This document shows positions 14,576 through 19,634 of a stretch of DNA of 20,058 nucleotides, piece after piece. The position numbers and the translations under genes are program-made. A model generated the notes under the pieces. It made no database searches and was not told the origin of the DNA. It worked only from the letters and a program-made list of their open reading frames with translations. How positions within the stretch are numbered: the first letter of the stretch is position 1; every line of letters begins with the position of its first letter. Source of the stretch: a virus; IMG/VR virus record IMGVR_UViG_3300046096_000092, positions 1 to 20,058 of that record. One strand, given 5' to 3'.

Positions 14576-15075
14576 TTTATTGACAACCTCACGCCTTGCA
14601 CCATACGTGCGCCTGGAATTTCATGTCCCACCTTCATAGCAGTAGCTAGTGCCTTCTTATCCACACGGGCAGGCGGTGGCTCTGGTGTCACCATGTATTC
14701 GGCCGGGATGCTTAGTGGGTCGTACACATCTACGCTAGCTGGGTTCTTTTGTATCTTCATTGTGAACAACGGGCATTCAATGCGCTCGATGTTCATTCGT
14801 TGCATGTTTTGCAAGATGTACTCCCGCAAACCTGTAGCAATCTTTGTCCGGTGCGCTTTGAGAGCCTGCAAACGTGCAATCTCTGCGTCAATCGCGGCAT
14901 GGTTAGACTCTGCACTGCGGGCAACGTATTCGATGTTTGCCGCTTTGGTGGCAATATCTTCAGGCAGGTTGCTTGCTTCTAGCGTGTCAGCTACGGTTGT
15001 AGCATCTAAATCAAGCTCTGCGAGTGTGTGGGCTAGTTCTAGGTACTGATTTGACAAATCAAAAAGTGAGGACAT
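14572..15075 (-). CDS. Gp157-family phage protein
   Basis: A 167-residue protein of the siphovirus Gp157 type. A DTLEASNLPEDIATKAANIEYVARSAESNHAAID region is followed by a coiled coil (IARLQALKAHRTKIATGLREYILQNMQ). Then come the typical ECPLFTMKIQKNPASVDVYD and IPAEYM motifs and a KKALATAMKVGHEIPGARMV end. The family was first noted in Streptococcus phages, where expression was linked to phage resistance. In proteobacterial phages it usually lies near single-strand annealing and SSB genes, as here; the biochemical role is not established. AAAGGA lies six bases before the ATG, and the start overlaps the previous gene by 17 bases. Confidence 0.8.
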   Translation of the reverse strand: MSSLFDLSNQYLELAHTLAELDLDATTVADTLEASNLPEDIATKAANIEYVARSAESNHAAIDAEIARLQALKAHRTKIATGLREYILQNMQRMNIERIECPLFTMKIQKNPASVDVYDPLSIPAEYMVTPEPPPARVDKKALATAMKVGHEIPGARMVQGVRLSIK

Positions 15076-15313
15076 TGGTTTCCTTTAGTAGTGCGCGGAT
15101 GGCTTTGCCTGCACGTTGCCCATAAATTTTTACGCCAGTTGGTATGTGTGTATCACATACGGTTGCGTCTGCAACTTTCGCCGCCTCTTGCAACGCATCT
15201 TGCCTAAATTGCAGCATTTGTTCTTTGGTGTAGGCATCAAAAAACATCCGGTTGTTTCCGTCTGGGCCTATCTGCTGCCCTGATTTCTTGAATGGTTCAG
15301 GTAGCTTGGTCAT
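15059..15313 (-). CDS. Small hypothetical early protein, first gene of a transcription unit
   Basis: An 84-residue protein with a good ribosome binding site (AAAGGAAACC before the ATG). It starts TKLPEPFKKSGQQIGPDG and has a helical middle (YTKEQMLQFRQDALQEAAKVADATV), a pattern seen in many short phage proteins of unknown function. Its C-terminal helix (GQRAGKAIRALLKE) runs into the 17-base overlap with the Gp157 gene. It is preceded by a 137-base gap holding a hairpin and a promoter candidate, so it probably begins a separate transcript running to 12533. Confidence 0.62.
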   Translation of the reverse strand: MTKLPEPFKKSGQQIGPDGNNRMFFDAYTKEQMLQFRQDALQEAAKVADATVCDTHIPTGVKIYGQRAGKAIRALLKETNVLTF

Positions 15314-15338
15314 TGGTTTCCTTTGTTTGTGTGCTTAT

Positions 15339-15369
15339 AGTGTAATCTAATTTGCTAGCGTTTTGTAAA
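15339..15369 (-). promoter_or_regulatory. Promoter candidate for the 15313-12533 genes
   Basis: On the minus strand, TTTACA (15369-15364) and TACACT (15344-15339) lie 19 bases apart, with the -10-like element about 26 bases before the ATG at 15313. The spacing is 2 bases longer than ideal and the -10 matches only four of six bases. The same arrangement (19-base spacing, then an A/C-rich leader and AAGGAAAC) occurs before the gene starting at 17005, which is the best argument for it. Confidence 0.4.
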
Positions 15370-15387
15370 ATATTTATAAATAAATTG

Positions 15388-15433
15388 GCACTGGTAGTGC
15401 GCTCCACAGAGAATCCCTAGAGGCTACCAGTGC
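15388..15433 (-). terminator. Long perfect-stem hairpin after the SSB-like gene
   Basis: GCACTGGTAG (15388-15397) and CTACCAGTGC (15424-15433) are perfect 10-base inverted repeats with a 26-base loop. It lies 17 bases after the SSB-like stop codon and just before the promoter candidate of the next unit. On the minus strand the hairpin is followed by a CAATTTATTTATAAATATTTT tract, which is T-rich but not a clean run, so it could be a terminator, a transcript stabiliser or a small structured RNA. The symmetry is seen directly; the function is inference. Confidence 0.5.
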
Positions 15434-15450
15434 AAAAAATCAGTCAAGCA

Positions 15451-16074
15451 TCAAAAAGGGATGCTGCCATCAGAATCGTCAAAAAACTGATCATCAGGCA
15501 TTGCAGCATGCGTGCGATGTGCCATTGGTGCGGTCTTCAATGGGTTATGTTTTAGAGCCTGCACCATTTTGGGCAATGCTTCAGGCACAGTCTTTCGGTC
15601 AAGAATTTCGCTCGCTGTTAGCTCTGTGCTGGCTTGAAACACACCGCGCAACACCATGCGGCTACCCACACCGCCATCTTGCTTCAGATAGTCCTCAGTG
15701 CCCAACAAGAATCCGATTGGCTTGCATAGCTCGGGGAAAATGCTTGCTTGCTTAGTTACGTCTTTTTTCTGATCGTAGTCGTAAACAGTTACATTGCCTT
15801 GTTTTGGTGACAAGCTTCGAAGCTGCAAGCAGGTCATCATCGCTTGGAGCAAATAGAAGCCACTCAGTTTCGTGCCGTCTGCTTTTTCCACATAAATTGA
15901 AACCTTGGTCTTTTGGCCTGCATCGCTGGTGAAATAAATGTTCAGACCTTTGGTTCCGGTTTTTGCGGTGATGTCTTCCGCTTGTGTGATTACGCCGAGG
16001 TACTTGCCAAGTTCTTTGATTTGGTTGCCTTGCGTGTCAGCTTTTCGTGCTGCGTTAATGTCGAGGTTATACAT
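15451..16074 (-). CDS. SSB-like ssDNA-binding protein with SSB-type acidic tip
   Basis: A 207-residue protein. It starts MYNLDINAARKADTQGNQIK, has a beta-rich body (GLNIYFTSDAGQKTKVSIYVEKADG, then GNVTVYDYDQKKDV, likely an OB-like or related fold) and ends DDSDGSIPF, very like the DDDIPF tip by which bacterial SSB recruits repair and replication proteins. Phage proteins with this start are sometimes annotated as single-stranded DNA binding. Its neighbour upstream is a Sak4-like ATPase, and Sak4 recombinases are known to depend on a partner SSB. Likely role: coat phage ssDNA and help strand annealing. AAAGGAAAA before the ATG is the ribosome binding site. The fold itself is not certain. Confidence 0.68.
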   Translation of the reverse strand: MYNLDINAARKADTQGNQIKELGKYLGVITQAEDITAKTGTKGLNIYFTSDAGQKTKVSIYVEKADGTKLSGFYLLQAMMTCLQLRSLSPKQGNVTVYDYDQKKDVTKQASIFPELCKPIGFLLGTEDYLKQDGGVGSRMVLRGVFQASTELTASEILDRKTVPEALPKMVQALKHNPLKTAPMAHRTHAAMPDDQFFDDSDGSIPF

Positions 16075-16094
16075 GGTTGCTTTTTCCTTTGTAG

Positions 16095-16748
16095 TTAAGC
16101 AGTGGTTTGGGGAATTGAGTAGAAGTCTTGAATGTCTTGATCAACTTGCGCTAAGTCGTTATCAATGTGCAGGTCTTTAAATAGTCCCATTGGACTTTTC
16201 GAGCAATCTTGCCCATTGGTCTGGGTGACAAACTTGTAATTGCCGTTTGTAACTTCGGTGCGCAGTACGATCGTAAAGTACCCCTCTGGCACAATAGTGT
16301 TGTCAACCATACGGCCAATTGTTTGCATACGAATGTTTCCAAATTCGTCTGTCCTGGTGTGTGCCATGATATACACGCGCCGATGATCAGCCAAGTCACC
16401 CGCAGCATTGAAGATGTTCCATGCCCCCTTGGCAACATCGTTGTATTTTGCATATCCAGTTTCTGCGCTTCTGTTTAATATCTCCGTCAGCATAACCGCC
16501 TGGTAATCATCAATCACAACAATGTCGTGAGGTGACTTACGCATGATTTTCTCAATCATGACCGGGTCGCTGGTTCGGATTACGTTGCCATCGTCCTGCA
16601 TGCTTACCCGCTTTTTCCATCCGGCTGATTTGAATGGCAGGGGTTTCTTGATGCACTGGATTAGCAGCGTCTTGGTTGGGTCTAGGTTTCTCAGGCTGGT
16701 GGATTTACCGCTGCCGGATGAACCTAGTATTAGTGCTGCAATGCTCAT
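16095..16748 (-). CDS. Sak4-like phage recombinase ATPase
   Basis: A 217-residue P-loop ATPase. Walker A is GSSGSGKST at residues 9-17, Walker B is DIVVIDD at about 75-81, and a YIMAHTR sensor-like strand follows near 136. Size and arrangement fit the Sak4/AAA_24 group of RecA-like phage single-strand annealing proteins. Such proteins promote recombination of phage DNA and work with an SSB, and here an SSB-like gene follows 20 bases downstream. An excellent GGAGGT lies before the ATG, which overlaps the previous gene by ATGA. No second domain is present. It could also be another phage P-loop ATPase; the SSB neighbour favours Sak4. Confidence 0.78.
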   Translation of the reverse strand: MSIAALILGSSGSGKSTSLRNLDPTKTLLIQCIKKPLPFKSAGWKKRVSMQDDGNVIRTSDPVMIEKIMRKSPHDIVVIDDYQAVMLTEILNRSAETGYAKYNDVAKGAWNIFNAAGDLADHRRVYIMAHTRTDEFGNIRMQTIGRMVDNTIVPEGYFTIVLRTEVTNGNYKFVTQTNGQDCSKSPMGLFKDLHIDNDLAQVDQDIQDFYSIPQTTA

Positions 16749-17005
16749 ACACCCACCTCCAACTGGTCAACCGTGTACACTGATTGCACGATTTTTGCAA
16801 ATTCTGCAATGTCTAGCGCTTCTTCTTTTGTGCCACGCTTTGGGTAAGCGGCCATACACAATAAAGCACGCATGCGTTTGTTTTGATTGTTTAGTTCCAA
16901 GATGTCATGCCGCGCATCTTCAAAGGCATATTGCACAGCAGCGGCTGATTGTTTTACCATTGCTGCGGGGCTGCAAAGGCTCCATTGTTCTATTGATCTG
17001 TTCAT
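16745..17005 (-). CDS. Small hypothetical protein upstream of the recombinase
   Basis: An 86-residue protein. The frame is open to an ATG at 17032, but the ATG at 17005 follows a clean AAGGAAAC ribosome binding site in the same leader type as other units, so it is the chosen start. The protein is helical (PAAMVKQSAAAVQYAFEDAR, then LELNNQNKRMRALLCM) with a KEEALDIAEFAKIVQSVY end, and has no known motif. It starts a transcription unit with the Sak4-like and SSB-like genes, ending in an ATGA overlap with the former, so it may aid recombination, but nothing in the sequence shows this. Confidence 0.62.
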   Translation of the reverse strand: MNRSIEQWSLCSPAAMVKQSAAAVQYAFEDARHDILELNNQNKRMRALLCMAAYPKRGTKEEALDIAEFAKIVQSVYTVDQLEVGV

Positions 17006-17031
17006 ATCGTTTCCTTGTTTGTTGAGTTTCA

Positions 17032-17062
17032 ATTGTAATCGCTTTTACTGTGTTTTTTGCAA
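17032..17062 (-). promoter_or_regulatory. Promoter candidate for the 17005-15451 genes
   Basis: On the minus strand, TTGCAA (17062-17057) and TACAAT (17037-17032; five of six bases match TATAAT) are separated by 19 bases, within an A-rich stretch. The -10-like element lies 26 bases before the ATG at 17005. The -35 part is inside the 3' end of the 50-residue gene. Spacing is long, so activity is uncertain, but it parallels the element before 15313. Confidence 0.42.
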
Positions 17063-17197
17063 TTCTTTTACATTTATTTCACTCATATCGTTAGGGTCTG
17101 GCGGGTATGGCACATCTAGCAGCTTGCAAAGTTCTTGCATAAGGCGGTAGGCTGTGTCTGATTCCATGCCAATAGAAAAGATGTCGGATGGTGTCAT
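17045..17197 (-). CDS. 50-residue hypothetical acidic protein
   Basis: A short gene whose ATG overlaps the stop of the 66-residue coiled-coil gene (ATGA). The peptide reads MTPSDIFSIGMESDTAYRLM, then a QELCKLLDVPYPPDPNDMSE stretch and an INVKELQKTQ end. It is acidic and helical with a Pro-rich turn and no membrane helix. No family was recognised. Evidence for a real gene is the exact overlap shared with the whole chain and the fact that it fills what would otherwise be an unexplained gap of about 190 bases in a packed operon. Confidence 0.6.
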   Translation of the reverse strand: MTPSDIFSIGMESDTAYRLMQELCKLLDVPYPPDPNDMSEINVKELQKTQ

Positions 17198-17394
17198 TTG
17201 TTTTTTAATTTCTGTTGCAATGACTGTCTAGGCATTTTTTTTAACCCTGCCACTTCTTTTTTTAGCTCTGCGATTTCTGCATCCATTCCCTGCAATCTAT
17301 TGCGTAGTGCATCAAAAATTGTCGTCATGGCGGCATCGAGTGCCTTTACATCGGATTGCGTCAATCCTGTTGGCGTTCTGTTGAATAGGCTCAC
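17194..17394 (-). CDS. 66-residue coiled-coil hypothetical protein
   Basis: The frame can be read from an ATG at 17553, but that version would overlap the 91-residue gene by 65 bases and contain the whole 33-residue gene. A GTG at 17394 has GGAGG seven bases upstream and overlaps the stop of the 33-residue gene (GTGA), so it is chosen. The protein begins SLFNRTPTGLTQSDVKALD and continues as a coiled coil (IFDALRNRLQGMDAEIAELKKEVAGLKKM) with a basic end. It resembles many short phage coiled-coil proteins with no known role. Confidence 0.62.
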   Translation of the reverse strand: MSLFNRTPTGLTQSDVKALDAAMTTIFDALRNRLQGMDAEIAELKKEVAGLKKMPRQSLQQKLKNK

Positions 17395-17492
17395 ATCATC
17401 CTCCGCATTGTTTCCAATGCACGCACAATGGATCGGTATGGTGTATGGCCGAATCGGTGATACATGGCGCACAGTCTGAAAAACGCAGTCAC
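17391..17492 (-). CDS. 33-residue basic hypothetical protein
   Basis: A very short gene between the 91- and 66-residue genes. It starts with GTG in a GTGA overlap with the previous stop, with a perfect GGAGGT five bases upstream, and ends in a GTGA overlap with the next gene. The peptide (TAFFRLCAMYHRFGHTPYRS, then IVRALETMRRMM) is basic and aromatic, like the short Y-R-R-x-G-x-S/T-P-x-x-A-(I/V)-R peptides often found in phage early operons. No function is known. Without it, the next gene would have no good start. Confidence 0.6.
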   Translation of the reverse strand: MTAFFRLCAMYHRFGHTPYRSIVRALETMRRMM

Positions 17493-17764
17493 TTGTCACC
17501 TCCGATGTGGTGGGCGCGTTCAATTCCACGGGCAAATAGATTTTCAAAATCACGCCCGTGGTGTCCTTTGTTATATTCGCTTATATAGATTTCTTGAATC
17601 TGCTCATCAGTCAACGAAACCTGTACTGGCTGCGCAAACGCTTCCGTCAGTGCTGTGCGGAGAGCTTCGTAGGATTCAACCGCCTCACTTACGTCCCATT
17701 CGTAGGTGCGAGCATCACGGATTTTGTAGGCCAGAGCCATTAGTGTGTCGACTGTGTGTATCAT
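17489..17764 (-). CDS. Small hypothetical phage protein
   Basis: A 91-residue protein with GAGGA about seven bases before the ATG. It is helical (VDTLMALAYKIRDARTYEWD, then VESYEALRTALTEAFAQP) with a second region VSLTDEQIQEIYISEYNKGH and an FARGIERAHHIGG end. The L-T-D-E-Q-I-x-x-I motif with a terminal F-A-R-x-I-E-x-A-H is common in small phage proteins of unknown function. Its start overlaps the acidic gene upstream by ATGA. Confidence 0.65.
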   Translation of the reverse strand: MIHTVDTLMALAYKIRDARTYEWDVSEAVESYEALRTALTEAFAQPVQVSLTDEQIQEIYISEYNKGHHGRDFENLFARGIERAHHIGGDK

Positions 17765-18123
17765 GCCAAATCCTCCGCAGTGATTTTCAGTTCTTGGACA
17801 TTAAGAACTCTCCAGTACCGAATGTTTACGTGCTTTTTTGCCCACTCCACAATTAACGCTTTCAGCTCAGCTTTTTCGTCGTCATCTACATCAGCAAAGC
17901 AGTTGTCGTACACCTCGCCAATTTCCTCGTAGGCGCGTTCGTCGCACACCTCCAGAAAGCTATCAACGTCAATGCAATACGCGTGACTTAGTGCGACTTT
18001 TTCGCCTTTCCAGTAGGTGGCTCCAATCTTGTCGTCGGTTTCTCCATAAAGATAATCAATTAGGTCGCCCATTGATTCGTGCTGGAAGTTTTCCTCGTCT
18101 GTGCTGTAGCAGTATTCAGTCAT
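17761..18123 (-). CDS. Highly acidic hypothetical early protein
   Basis: A 120-residue protein; the GTG at 18126 directly before the ATG is an alternative start. I count 30 Asp/Glu against 11 Lys/Arg, a strong net negative charge. Sequence landmarks are TEYCYSTDEENFQ at the start, ATYWKGEKVALSHAYCIDVDSF at about 35-57, ERAYEEIGEVYDN near 63-75 and a YWRVLNVQEL end. Related phage proteins with an F-x-x-D/E-E-R-A-Y-E-x-x-G-E core exist but have no function that I know. Strong acidity is also a trait of DNA-mimic anti-defence proteins; this is only a hint. Confidence 0.65.
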   Translation of the reverse strand: MTEYCYSTDEENFQHESMGDLIDYLYGETDDKIGATYWKGEKVALSHAYCIDVDSFLEVCDERAYEEIGEVYDNCFADVDDDEKAELKALIVEWAKKHVNIRYWRVLNVQELKITAEDLA

Positions 18124-18290
18124 CACACCACCCCAGCCAACAATACAGCCGTACCCACCACAGCTATGGCAATGATGATTAAGTCAGTTAGCAAGAATGG
18201 CGGCTCTTGCTTGATTGGCTCGCCCAGGTGATTGAAGTGCGTGCGGTATGCGTTGGGCTGGCAGTCGCTGTTTGTGTTACTTGCTCGCAT
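18123..18290 (-). CDS. 55-residue small membrane protein
   Basis: A short gene with AAAGGA about eight bases before its ATG. It overlaps the end of the HTH gene by 14 bases and shares its stop with the start of the acidic gene. Residues 1-33 are polar (SNTNSDCQPNAYRTHFNHLG and onwards); residues 34-55 form one hydrophobic helix running to the end (LTDLIIIAIAVVGTAVLLAGVV). The topology would be a C-terminal anchor. Small inner-membrane proteins in early operons sometimes block superinfection or alter host functions; no family was recognised here. Confidence 0.6.
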   Translation of the reverse strand: MRASNTNSDCQPNAYRTHFNHLGEPIKQEPPFLLTDLIIIAIAVVGTAVLLAGVV

Positions 18291-18495
18291 GGTGTTTCGT
18301 CCTTTCGCCTCTGGTGATAGTGTTGACGTCGATTTTTCCGTTTGAGAATGTTGCTAGTGAATTCGCCATAAAACAAGATGGTTGATTTTGTCCGCTGATT
18401 ACCCGGTACAGGTGAATTTGCGAGTAGCCCAACTTTGCTGCGACTCCTTTGATAGACCCACGAGGCAGGCTGGCGAAGTATTCGGCGATGGTCAT
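18277..18495 (-). CDS. Cro/YdaS-like helix-turn-helix protein
   Basis: A 72-residue protein. Residues 1-45 form a helix-turn-helix of the Cro/YdaS type: helix 1 (TIAEYFASLP), helix 2 (IKGVAAKLG), turn, and recognition helix (SQIHLYRVISGQNQP), followed by a basic tail. It likely binds an operator as a repressor or works as a YdaS-like regulator. AAAGGGGGA is a good ribosome binding site, and the start overlaps the DUF551-like gene (ATGA). It is too short to be a CI repressor with a cleavable domain. It is the fourth-strand partner of the Cro-like gene at 19396 only in the sense that both are small HTH proteins in opposite operons. Confidence 0.72.
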   Translation of the reverse strand: MTIAEYFASLPRGSIKGVAAKLGYSQIHLYRVISGQNQPSCFMANSLATFSNGKIDVNTITRGERTKHHASK

Positions 18496-18818
18496 ACATC
18501 CCCCTTTGGTGGTGAAGGTAGTGCCATCCAGTAGGTCTGATCACTACTGCAATACCCGCGTAATGGATTCTGTCCGTGTTGGTTGTTATCTACATGCAAA
18601 ATTGCATAATTTCCATTTTTTGCAGCGGTCTTAAAGTACACCAGAATATCTCTACCATCATTGGGCGCACTTAAAATAGGCAACCATGCTGGCTCGGCCT
18701 GCATCATCTGCTTGACGATGGCGATGGCTTCTGCTTCAACGCTAGTTGCATCGCGTGGTAGATTTGCATAACTACCTAACAATGTGAGTGCTTCTAAAAC
18801 TGTTTGTAATTGACTCAC
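18492..18818 (-). CDS. DUF551-like protein
   Basis: A 108-residue protein starting with GTG in a GTGA overlap with the previous gene; GGAAGG lies about ten bases upstream. The N-terminal 40 residues are helical (QTVLEALTLLGSYANLP). Residues 43-105 have the DUF551 form: PAWLPILSAPNDGRDILVYF, then a beta stretch, and YWMALPSPPKG at the end, matching the usual W-x-P-I-x-x-A-P-x-D-G ... H/Y-W-M-x-L-P-x-P-P. DUF551 proteins are frequent in phages and have no known role. Confidence 0.75.
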   Translation of the reverse strand: MSQLQTVLEALTLLGSYANLPRDATSVEAEAIAIVKQMMQAEPAWLPILSAPNDGRDILVYFKTAAKNGNYAILHVDNNQHGQNPLRGYCSSDQTYWMALPSPPKGDV

Positions 18819-19234
18819 ACCGCACCGCCTTCCATATCAGCATCGCGCCTGGCTTCCCATTGCTGCTCTGCCAAGTCGTATGCAGCTTGCTTGCGTTGGA
18901 TGTATGCGTGGTCGGTGCAATGTTCTTCAATCTGAGTCATTACTTTTGAATCTGCCACTAGGTTGAGGATGTCCATACCGTTGGCGAAAATGCCCAGAAT
19001 GTCATTCAATCCGTCAGCATCCGCATCGTATTGAATAACCAGCTCTGCGCCTGAGTTGGTTCGGAATGTTGTCTCCGTTCCGTTGGTCGCGGGCGTGTAT
19101 TGTTTTAGCTGATGGCACAGCATGGTTACTTCAGCTTGAAGACAGCCCACTTGATAAGCGAGCCGTGACAGTTGGTCGTGGCCACATTTAGCAGCAGCGT
19201 CTTCAGCGCGTTTGATGATTTGTTTGGCGTTCAT
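18815..19234 (-). CDS. Hypothetical protein, first gene of the leftward early operon
   Basis: A 139-residue protein with a clear AAGGAAAC ribosome binding site before the ATG. Residues 1-45 are helical (AKQIIKRAEDAAAKCGHD, then LAYQVGCLQAEVTMLCHQL). The middle contains DADADGLND at about 70-78, which has the D-x-D-x-D-G spacing of a calcium-binding loop, perhaps by chance. The C-terminal third is a charged helix (IQRKQAAYDLAEQQWEARRD). No family was recognised. As the first gene after the divergent control region it would be made earliest of the leftward set. Confidence 0.65.
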   Translation of the reverse strand: MNAKQIIKRAEDAAAKCGHDQLSRLAYQVGCLQAEVTMLCHQLKQYTPATNGTETTFRTNSGAELVIQYDADADGLNDILGIFANGMDILNLVADSKVMTQIEEHCTDHAYIQRKQAAYDLAEQQWEARRDADMEGGAV

Positions 19235-19395
19235 TCGTTTCCTTGGTTGTGTTGGTGTGTGGTAATTGTAAAGCCTTTTTCAATGCCATGCACATAAATT
19301 TGCAAAAAAAGTAAAATAGTTTTAACAAGGTCATGGCAATGGCGATGTAAACTGTGTTACATTACATGGGTCAGCAACTTTTAAAGGATTTACAC
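19235..19395. promoter_or_regulatory. Divergent early control region
   Basis: A 161-base gap between the leftward operon (start 19234) and the rightward Cro-like gene (start 19396), rich in A/T. The minus strand has a TACAAT at 19270-19265, 31 bases before the 19234 ATG, like the -10 elements before 17005, but without a good -35. On the plus strand no convincing consensus pair was found; TTAACA (19322) and TACATT (19358) are weak candidates. At least one promoter in each direction is expected from the gene layout. Confidence 0.55.
19345..19362. promoter_or_regulatory. Operator-like palindrome ATGTAA-N6-TTACAT
   Basis: ATGTAA (19345-19350) and TTACAT (19357-19362) are perfect inverted repeats with a six-base ACTGTG spacer, in the divergent control region 34 bases before the Cro-like start. 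A partial third half-site (TTACAT/TACATGG) follows directly. Size and place fit a dimeric HTH repressor binding site, most simply for the Cro-like protein encoded next to it. The palindrome is seen directly; the binding protein is inference. Confidence 0.5.
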
Positions 19396-19599
19396 ATGGC
19401 AATGACAAAACAGGAAGCTGTAGAGCTGCTAGGCGGCACGCCCAAACTGGCTGCACAGGCATTAGGGTACACGGTTCAACAAACAGTTTATACGTGGCCA
19501 GAAACCCTTAATCAAGCATTGGAAGACCGTGTTCGTGGGGCCGCTGCACGATTGAAATTAAAGCCAAAAAAGCACCACGCGCCCGACCAGCAAGCGTAA
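19396..19599 (+). CDS. Cro-like repressor
   Basis: A 67-residue protein. The frame is open from a GTG at 19354, but AAAGGA (19384-19389 region) lies just before the ATG at 19396, and the domain begins there, so this start is preferred; an ATG two codons later is also possible. TKQEAVELLGGTPKLAAQAL, then GYTVQQTVYTWPETLNQALED, match the Cro pattern (helix, G/F-G-x-x-x-x-A-A-x-A-L-G, recognition helix ending in Y/Q-W), followed by VRGAAARLKL and a basic tail. It should bind operators in the divergent region upstream, shutting down early transcription, like Cro of lambdoid phages. Confidence 0.75.
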   Translation: MAMTKQEAVELLGGTPKLAAQALGYTVQQTVYTWPETLNQALEDRVRGAAARLKLKPKKHHAPDQQA

Positions 19600-19634
19600 G
19601 CAGCTACACATTTAATAGCAACAAAGGAAACCCA

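Noticed and set aside
14693-15049. 118-residue plus-strand frame antisense to the Gp157 gene
   Set aside because: Ser/Cys-rich translation with no motif; the opposite strand has a clear family match.
16543-17025. 160-residue plus-strand open frame antisense to the Sak4-like gene
   Set aside because: No ribosome binding site, low-complexity Leu/Cys-rich translation, opposite to a gene with clear Walker motifs.
17194-17553. 119-residue reading of the minus-strand gene from the ATG at 17553
   Set aside because: It would overlap the 91-residue gene by 65 bases and swallow a 33-residue gene with a perfect ribosome binding site; the GTG at 17394 has GGAGG and a GTGA overlap.
19354-19395. GTG start of the Cro-like gene at 19354
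   Set aside because: It lies within the operator-like palindrome and before the ribosome binding site; the Cro-type domain starts at 19396.
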